The notes under the pieces are model-generated. The model was not told where the DNA came from. It did no database searches and saw only the letters and a list, made by a program, of their open reading frames with translations. A program made the translations under genes and the position numbers. A DNA stretch of 64,000 nucleotides from Patiria miniata. Taxonomy: Eukaryota; Echinodermata; Asteroidea; Valvatida; Asterinidae. The DNA is taken from the NCBI RefSeq assembly GCF_015706575.1, contig NW_024037058.1:12855547-12919546 (forward strand). Reading direction: 5' to 3'. How positions within the stretch are numbered: the first letter of the stretch is position 1; each line of letters begins with the position of its first letter. Below are positions 57,520 through 64,000 of the stretch, in pieces.

Positions 57520-58432
57520 TCGCTGATTTTTGGTCGGACTTAGCTAATCAAAGTTTATAGCATTTTCAAGCCTAAGGTCTTGTCTTTAATAGGTGAAAAA
57601 AATCAAGAAAATCCATCGATGCAACAACAGATATCTTTGATTTGGTAAGGCTATATATTTTTTGACCTGCACAATGTAATTTCCAGACTTATTTTGCATG
57701 GCCTTAATGTAAAAATATTTCACTTGTTAATAAATAAAAGAAGAAACAGTGGAGCTAGAGGGTGTTTACTAAACATTGTTCATCAAAGACGGTTATTCAA
57801 AAACACGTGGTTTTCTTTATTTTTTTCACCAATTTTAAACAAGACCCTATAGGCTTTAAAATAAGGAAAACAAAATTATTAGGCAAAAAAAAAAGTCTTT
57901 TTTTTTTCAATAAAAGATGACGTCTCAAAACCGCCAAACTCACTGGTTTGACTGGAATCCTGCTGCTGCACAATTTTAACATGTTTTTAGATGGGGTTTT
58001 GATCGAGAATATTGTGGCCTCTCTGGACTCCCATATATTTGCACTAAGTTTAGTCGGGCACCATTTGCAGTCATCAGCCGACATTTGAAGCAAAAAAAAA
58101 CAGGTAAAAAAAAAAAAAAGCTGCGTCCCCGCACCACTTTTTGGGCAAGTTCCAGAAACCGGAGACTTTTTTTTGGTCTTAGCTAGTATGTCCACCTTTT
58201 GAGCAAATCAGCGACTTCCACAATGTTTACTGGGACACGCGCTGTAAACGAGCAAATACTAAGTCTGGAAATCACATTGTGCAGGTCGAAAAAAAAATAC
58301 ATAGCCTTACCAAACCAAAGATATCTCTGGTACGCATGGTTTGCATCGTTGGATTTTCTTGATTTTTTTACCAATTATAAACAAGACCATAGGCTTGAAA
58401 ATGCTATAAAATTTGATTAGCTAGTCTGGCCA
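57520..58432. mobile_element. Inverted-repeat element, arms about 170 bp
   Basis: 57520-57690 and 58264-58432 are diverged reverse complements: TTAGCTAATCAAA, TTCAAGCCTA, GATATCTTTG, GGTAAGGCTAT and CACAATGT. A third short copy of part of the arm lies at 57815-57860. The interior has A/T runs and no convincing gene. Confidence 0.65.
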
Positions 58433-58439
58433 GCTTTTG

Positions 58440-59340
58440 AGAAAATCAGCAATTCCTTACAAAGTTGCCATGAATACGAAAAATACGGCGAACGGTATTT
58501 TGCTACACGCCAACGGACCTATACCACTTTGCTGGGAGGGGTGTAAAGTCCAGAGGGAGGGATACGCAAAAGCATTATGCATCTAAAACAATTTTTTTTC
58601 ATCAAAAACCGCCACCGCCAAATTGTCTTTCTCCTAAAACCTTTAATTTTATACTTTTCAACTCAACAAAAGAAACCTGGGTAATATCTATATCGGTTCC
58701 TCCTAACGTTTTGCAGCATGTGCCCCGCCATTGATATGGAAAGGGCAGTGCAGTAGTTTGTACAAATGCAACAACTCAGGGCGCGCGCGCGCGCCATCAT
58801 GCCATGGTAGACTTGCAACGTGATGACCTATCCGTGCACATACACGTAAAGGATAAACGCGCATGCTGCGAAACAGTCACATTCCACGCGCACGACACAT
58901 ATTCTAAAAGGGACTTAGTAAAGTTGAATACTGATGTTCATTTTGAGACTTGCCGTGTACAAACTTATAAGTAATGAAGAGGACAAAACCCGCTCTTCTT
59001 GCATTGAATACAATCCCTCGTCGTTTATAAGTGAACGGAGATTCGGAGAATGAACATTCTCTTTGATAACTTCGATGGTGATGATGAAATAGCATTATAA
59101 AATAATCGTTCTTAAGGTGGCATTATCAAATAACTTAAATATCGCCCAAAAGAGGTACAAACGCGTTCACTATAGGGCCGTTACACTGGCGGGATAAGTG
59201 CACTGAAATGAACTGCAATAAATGGTCATTACATTATGTATTCCTAATGAATTGTTCATTAATGAAACTCAATTACCACCAACACCCATATATAAAACAC
59301 TATCATAACTGAATCACGCAAGAGCGAAAAGTTCCACATG
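58440..59340. other. Intergenic DNA, no gene recognised
   Basis: It holds a GCGCGCGC run near 58780 and short chance frames. A TATATAAAA box on the plus strand near 59289 has no obvious gene behind it. Confidence 0.4.
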
Positions 59341-59344
59341 CCTT

Positions 59345-59440
59345 ACCTTTACTTTCGGGACTCCAATCCAGGACACTGACTCATAGAAGCAATTCAAAGG
59401 TTTGGTTGGGCTGGCGAGTGGTTTCTCCGAGGATATATAG
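59345..59440 (-). promoter_or_regulatory. Possible minus-strand promoter and first exon
   Basis: On the minus strand a CTATATATCC box (about 59432-59440) is followed about 30 bp on by a stretch that ends CGAAAGTAAAG|GTAAGGC at 59345. The pattern fits a TATA box, a non-coding exon and a donor. No downstream coding exon was identified. Confidence 0.3.
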
Positions 59441-59679
59441 CAACCCTTGAAATGAGCGATATCAAGAGTTTGTAAGACTACGAGGTGCAAATGTTCTGTT
59501 CACAAAACACAAAAGGGAACATGTCCTTGTCTTTTTTTAAAGTTATCGCACTAATACTTTGTGTAAATAAAACAGTGTTATCTGCAATTAAAGCACAACA
59601 AGTGACCGTGCCCGAAAGCACCAAATCTCTATGGCAAACAGCTGCCTACCAATGGGCTCCGTGCGCGAACGAAAGAGGT

Positions 59680-60135
59680 ACCCGACGTCCTATTTAGCTG
59701 GTTGACGCGCACTGTTCGCGTTCCTTGTGTGTGACGCACGTACACAGGGGGTTTGTACTATGTACACGCAAGTGCTACGGCCGCGCGTCGCGGCAAAATT
59801 GCGGTCATGCAAGATGGCGTCGGTTGGTAACCCTTAACTTTCGCTCGTACCCCCGCCCTGCAAACAGGGCGCTGGTAAGGGCTGATGAGGTTTCACAGAA
59901 TCGTGTGAAGGAAGTACAGAATGACCTTCGCATGCAGCTAGCGCGCGCTACGCATGATGGGCACCGGAAGCTAGTTTGTGTGACGCGTTCTACGTCACAG
60001 GTCACGCAAAATCTATCCTATGACAGCTCAAATGACGTCAGCCCTTACCAGCGTCCTGTTTGCAGGACGGGGGTACGAGCGAACCCTTAACTTTACCTTC
60101 TTTGCTGCTGAGGGGGTACTTGTGAACGAAGCGGA
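59680..60135 (+). repeat. Dispersed repeat, copy carrying the 244-bp MITE
   Basis: Homologous to 31441-31660 on both sides of the MITE: GGTTGACGCGCAC, GTTCCTTGTGTGTGACGC and TGAGGGGGTACTTGTGAACG. Confidence 0.75.
59840..60083. mobile_element. 244-bp MITE with TTCGCTCGTACCCCCG ends and 9-bp target duplication
   Basis: The ends are inverted over about 46 bp with three or four mismatches (TTCGCTCGTACCCCCG...CTGCAAACAGG...GCTGGTAAGGGCTGA). CCCTTAACT flanks both sides (59831-59839 and 60084-60092). The related repeat at 31.5 kb lacks the element, confirming insertion. Fragments of the same family occur near 12207, 13865-13955 and 41136. Non-coding. Confidence 0.88.
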
Positions 60136-61410
60136 TAGAGCAAATATCGTATACCTTACTAATACGTAATGCATTTTGTGCACACAATGAAAATGCTATT
60201 TCTCAAAGCTTACATTAGTGGTGGCTGATGACCACGGATCAAGACTGGTGGCTGATGACCACGGATCAAGACTTAATAATCAGGAGACAACAACGCACGA
60301 CCCTTTTACTAGAAGGCGAGGGTTCAGTCATCAGTCGAGCTGATCGCAACAACATCCCTTTAACTGATGCATCTTAATTCCGGTCCAGGTGCTTAACGGA
60401 TATCTGAACAATAAACCTAGGATTTGTTTCCGAATTCGGAGCTGGGTCGGGGAGTGAACCTATGAGGCACACTTTGCTATAATCTCTACCTGTGAGAGTT
60501 CGAAGTATATTTCAAAGAATTTTGAAGTGTGGGGATTTATCACCAGTATCTATGGGAATTGTTTGCGGGGGTGCATGCACCCCCAATGTGTTGCAAAACT
60601 GGACACAATCTGTCACCAAATGTCGCTGTTCACGGTGGCCTGTGCAGACAGTATTCTGTCATAGACGCCAAATGACTATAATACTCATTAGGTCCATAAC
60701 GTTCAGTTCCACACTGCGTTAAGACACACACCAAATTAATTTTTAATCTCACCGACGAAATTCCTAACAAGTCCATTCATTGAAGATAAGATCCGAGAGC
60801 TCTTTAAATGTAAAACGGGACAGGAAGGAGTCACACAACAAATGGAAGGCATTACTTGTCCAGTCATTCCCATAGCATTGTAACATGCATGGTTTTCATT
60901 CATATGGATCTTTTTTTCACAGATTATCTACTCATATGACTGACTGACCTGTACCTGTGCACAATATTCTTACTCTATTTATTAAGATTAATAAACCAAA
61001 AAATATGTTAATAGTGTTAATTCCTCTTTTTTAGGTTTTAATTTTGAAAACGTTGAAATCGAAACTCCGTCATTTTAAAGCTGCCTTTAATTCCATTCGT
61101 TGTTGCAGTGTCTGACTGACTCTGACCATGCAGTCCAAAGAGTTGGCCAATATCCTGGATTTATAGCTTCTGGAGCGAAAAGCAAGTACGAATTTAAGTG
61201 ATATTTGATTTAGGTGTATACAGTCATCTTCAACAAGCGTACATGTGTACATAGTGTAAAGACACAAAGCCATATTCAGAACTGCAAAAGAGTAAGCACA
61301 ACACTTGCGCGACACTGTTACTTTTGTAGGAAATTCGAACGAAGCCCCCCAATATATTGCTAGTTGTATCCCTCCGTTTATTAAACATATACACAAATTA
61401 GCCTATTAAT
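60136..61410. other. Intergenic DNA, no gene recognised
   Basis: A 25-base direct repeat (GTGGCTGATGACCACGGATC...) lies at about 60220-60272. Frames at 60492 and 61070 show no recognisable family. Confidence 0.4.
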
Positions 61411-61414
61411 CTGA

Positions 61415-63350
61415 GATATGGCAGACATAATACAATTCTTTTGTTTTTACCAAAACCAACATTATAGCGCCGTCCTATTGCGTCCCCTATCTCAAATAGG
61501 CTAATAGAGTTTAAAAAGCAAAGTTGTTGTCATTCATTATCGCTCTTCCGTCATTCACATTCAGCTCGTGCATGACCTTGCACGAATTCATTGTTACTTT
61601 AGCGGTGAAGCCACACAATATTCACAGTCGCCTCGGCAGTCCTCACCGTTATATTATTCAACGGATGACGTGACAATAATAATCCAATAACACCCTCTTC
61701 TTTTGATCTCTGCTGAGCTTTATTATTTACCCAGAAGACTACAAGAAGGTGCAAGTTCAAATGCAAACTAAGATCTCTAAGAGTAAGTTCCTATAACGTC
61801 TTAGGTACATGAGCGTTCTCTGCATGCGTCTCCACTTTATATAGCGTTAGATAAGGCCCTATTGTGGACAATTGTGTACAACTAAAAAATACGGGGTGCC
61901 AAATCGGACAAAAACAAGTTTGGATGATTTTCAATGATTACCCACGTTACTGAATTAAAGCAACGATCTCTGAGATCATATCTGAAATGCATAAAATCTT
62001 TTCACGTTTGCCAGTGAATAAAAGATGTTCCGCCTGAATTCCATTGTCAACTACACATAGATTTAGAGGCGTAACAAAAGAAAAAAATCATAATGTTAGA
62101 TTACCTTTTTTTTACAGTTTTTCCCCTATTGCTTGCACACGCTAACTGCAACTACTGTGGTGACGATAATCACTGAGTGAAACCGTACCATTCACAACCT
62201 TGCGTGCCTTTTGCGGAACTTCAAATATTTTTTTGGTATTAACACGGATTTCATTTGCGCACTTTGCTCCTATAAGTGAAAGCGTAATGTGTTCAACTTT
62301 CGTTGTAACGTTCCACTGGAATGATTCACACAGCACACATGTGAATGTAAATGACTCAAGAAATCATTCATTTTATCACTAGTAATTTGTGGTATATAAA
62401 GGATTTCGAGTTAAACCCACTCTTATGTATAACGAGAAAATGTGTGATATGGAGCAGCAAGAACAACAAATATGGCCGTTGTGGAGCCGGAAGAGGCCGA
62501 GGTAGAGTGCAGCAAGGAAGGCCGGGAGGAATTCGAAGACGACATGCACCCAATTTGTCCAAGATACGTACGTGCAACCCTTATTGATCATGTCGTCAAT
62601 GGCTTGAGAGACGCCAGACAGAGATTACAACCCAATATCCCCAAATCTACAGTCGCTTCATACCCGGTCATACGGATATTTAGAAATGAGAATCGGTACA
62701 TTGCAAGAGTGAGGCACTGAATGAACTATGAAATTGTGATAAAATGCACATCGCCATGGACGAAAAGTCCTCAAATGACTACCTTGTCGTTTTGTCGTTT
62801 GCATGCAGGTGTATTGCATGCTGTTTCTTTCATTTATTTATGTATAGATCTGAGAGAAGACGTCATTCTGGCGGCAGAAGATGCCTCTCCTCCTAACATA
62901 ATACAAAATTGAATGACCAAAATGGAATGATAAAAAACGAATTTGCTTTTTCAATTCAACGCCAATCTCCACTATAATTTGTTAGAATGTAAAGGTGATC
63001 AAAAACACTGTCAAAGTGGCTCCGTGTTAAGGATAGTTTATTAGCTTTCCATGTATTCATTATTTGCTTCTATATGACAATATTTACCCTTATTGTTTTG
63101 TATTCCATGGTGCTCGGATTACCGAGCACCACTGATTTGAAAATAATAAGGTATCCTTTAAGTTGGAATCAAGTACGACTGTTCAAGGTTACAAGGTAAT
63201 ACATTTCACACACCAACACACTATTTTAGGATTATCTTCTTTCTTTACCCACACTGTACAGTGTAGCATAATGTCACGCGTACAGTACTCAAACGACTCG
63301 CTAAACTGGGGTCTCCAGACAAACTTATGAGGACTAGGCAACTAGGCGAT
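61415..63350. repeat. Segmental duplication, copy 2 (downstream of MCT-C)
   Basis: Partner of 13955-15000, in the same order and orientation. An extra stretch (about 61.9-62.94 kb) carrying the transposase remnant is present only here. The 15064-15579 element of the MCT-A side is absent. Confidence 0.8.
62465..62740 (+). pseudogene. Remnant of a transposase N-terminal HTH (IS630/Tc1-like)
   Basis: One frame gives a GRGRGR-rich stretch. The next (from 62472) reads RATLIDHVVN, LQPNIPKSTVAS, IRIFRNENR. Together they resemble the N-terminal helix-turn-helix of IS630/Tc1-related transposases seen in fish and invertebrate genomes. A frameshift separates the two parts, the match ends in a stop at about 62718, and no DDE domain follows. 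Family from memory; moderate certainty. Confidence 0.5.
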
Positions 63351-63606
63351 TAATCAACACTCGTTATACTATTGATAATACTTTTGGTTCTCATTAAAAA
63401 TCGACAATAGGCAACCATGTTTAACTTGAAATGACATATTTTTGTCGCAAGAATATGTAAGTCCAAAACTATGCGAAGAAAAGTTAAGTTCAATAGCCTC
63501 GAACGGCGGCGACATGAACTTCAAAACATTGAACCTTAACATGTATTTCAACATCTGAAACTAAATTTCGTGTGACATTATATATTAATGGTCTGCACCC
63601 TGGGCT

Positions 63607-63767
63607 CTAAGATAAGGATCCAGTGGACGTTTCCTCTTTCTCAGCAACACCGGGCTCAATTCGGCGAAGCATAGGCATGAGTAACATCTGCAGGGCGGCG
63701 GCGGCGACCAGACCAGCCAAAACGTAAAATACGGTTCCGAAGCTTCCCGTGCTGTCGTACAACAAAC
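63607..63767 (-). CDS. MCT-C: last exon of a third MCT-like gene (partial)
   Basis: An acceptor (AAAG|GTTTG) at 63768 opens a 161-bp exon, the same length as MCT-A exon 4. It encodes GLLYDSTGSFGTVFYVLAGL, the Ala-rich helix, LLMPMLRRIEPG and an acidic tail ending TGSLS-stop. It differs from MCT-A exon 4 by only a few bases, and the intron beyond it is also homologous to MCT-A intron 3. The remaining exons lie past the window's right edge. Alternatively only this end was duplicated. Confidence 0.8.
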
Positions 63768-64000
63768 CTTTACAATGGGAACAAAAAAAAGGCGCCAAAA
63801 AGTTCAGTGTAATTATCTAAAAATGTTCACAGTAATTATCTTAACAGTTCTGTATTGCAAGAGCGGAGACTGAATCCATTGAATGGGTTTGCTTGCAATT
63901 AATTTCAGGTTTACAGCTTTTTTTAAACCAATTGTACACATTGAGACGGACAACAGTCAATGACTTGTTGTTGGTTTGTAAGGCATCTATACGGATGCCT

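Noticed and set aside
62351..62587. Glycine/arginine-rich 78-codon frame as an RNA-binding protein
   Set aside because: It is continuous, after a frameshift, with a transposase N-terminal HTH remnant.
1..64000. CRISPR arrays, bacterial operons, tRNA or rRNA genes
   Set aside because: No regularly spaced repeat-spacer pattern, no ribosome-binding sites before frames, and no convincing cloverleaf or rRNA segment was seen; the introns and LINEs indicate an animal genome.

Overview
The window looks like nuclear DNA of a marine invertebrate animal. Coding sequence is sparse and split by introns with GT/AG borders. About half of the recognisable DNA is transposon-derived: non-LTR retrotransposons, one decayed LTR element, and many short elements with terminal inverted repeats (TIRs). 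The palindrome TAGGCCTA and long G/C homopolymers recur throughout. An N-terminal 2A-like motif in a LINE is known from sea urchin and other invertebrate non-LTR elements. I favour an echinoderm or hemichordate, but this is inference from repeat style, not proof.

Host genes. (1) A family of monocarboxylate-transporter-like (SLC16/MFS) genes lies on the minus strand. Two look complete after splicing by eye: MCT-A (15586-18292) and MCT-B (44244-47802). Each has four coding exons, the same intron phases, and joins to 459 codons. A third copy, MCT-C, enters at the right edge with only its last exon (63607-63767). A relic of exon 3 sits at 41777-41942. The 3' side of MCT-A and MCT-C lies in a duplicated block (about 13.95-15.93 kb and 61.4-64.0 kb). 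(2) On the plus strand, four short exons between 30201 and 38132 join, all with phase-1 introns, into an 89-residue secreted peptide precursor with a C-terminal four-cysteine motif. (3) A signal-peptide exon lies on the minus strand at 9086-9172. (4) A TATA box, a non-coding exon and a start-codon exon at 27.0-27.7 kb suggest another plus-strand gene of unknown product.

Mobile DNA, left to right: a TTAA-flanked piggyBac-like MITE (43-504); a 5'-truncated but uninterrupted L1/Tx1-type LINE with a 15-bp target duplication (3284-6259); a fold-back at 7.6-8.1 kb; an approximately 820-bp-arm palindrome with a nested 491-bp MITE (11.5-13.8 kb); paired elements flanking MCT-A; a 1.3-kb TIR element (19.7-21.0 kb); a decayed Ty3/gypsy fragment (22.95-24.56 kb); two TTAA-linked elements (24.7-25.9 kb); LINE fragments (28.5-29.3 and 42.6-43.6 kb); a cluster of mariner-like and Harbinger-like MITEs (40.1-41.6 kb); a nearly full-length CR1/L2-like LINE with signal peptide and 2A motif (48.56-52.62 kb); poly-G/poly-C-bearing MITEs (53-56 kb); and a 244-bp MITE (59840-60083) whose empty site survives in a related repeat at 31.5 kb.

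The main host theme is tandem amplification of MCT-like transporter genes in DNA repeatedly invaded by transposons. The small secreted-peptide gene is the most likely overlooked host gene.
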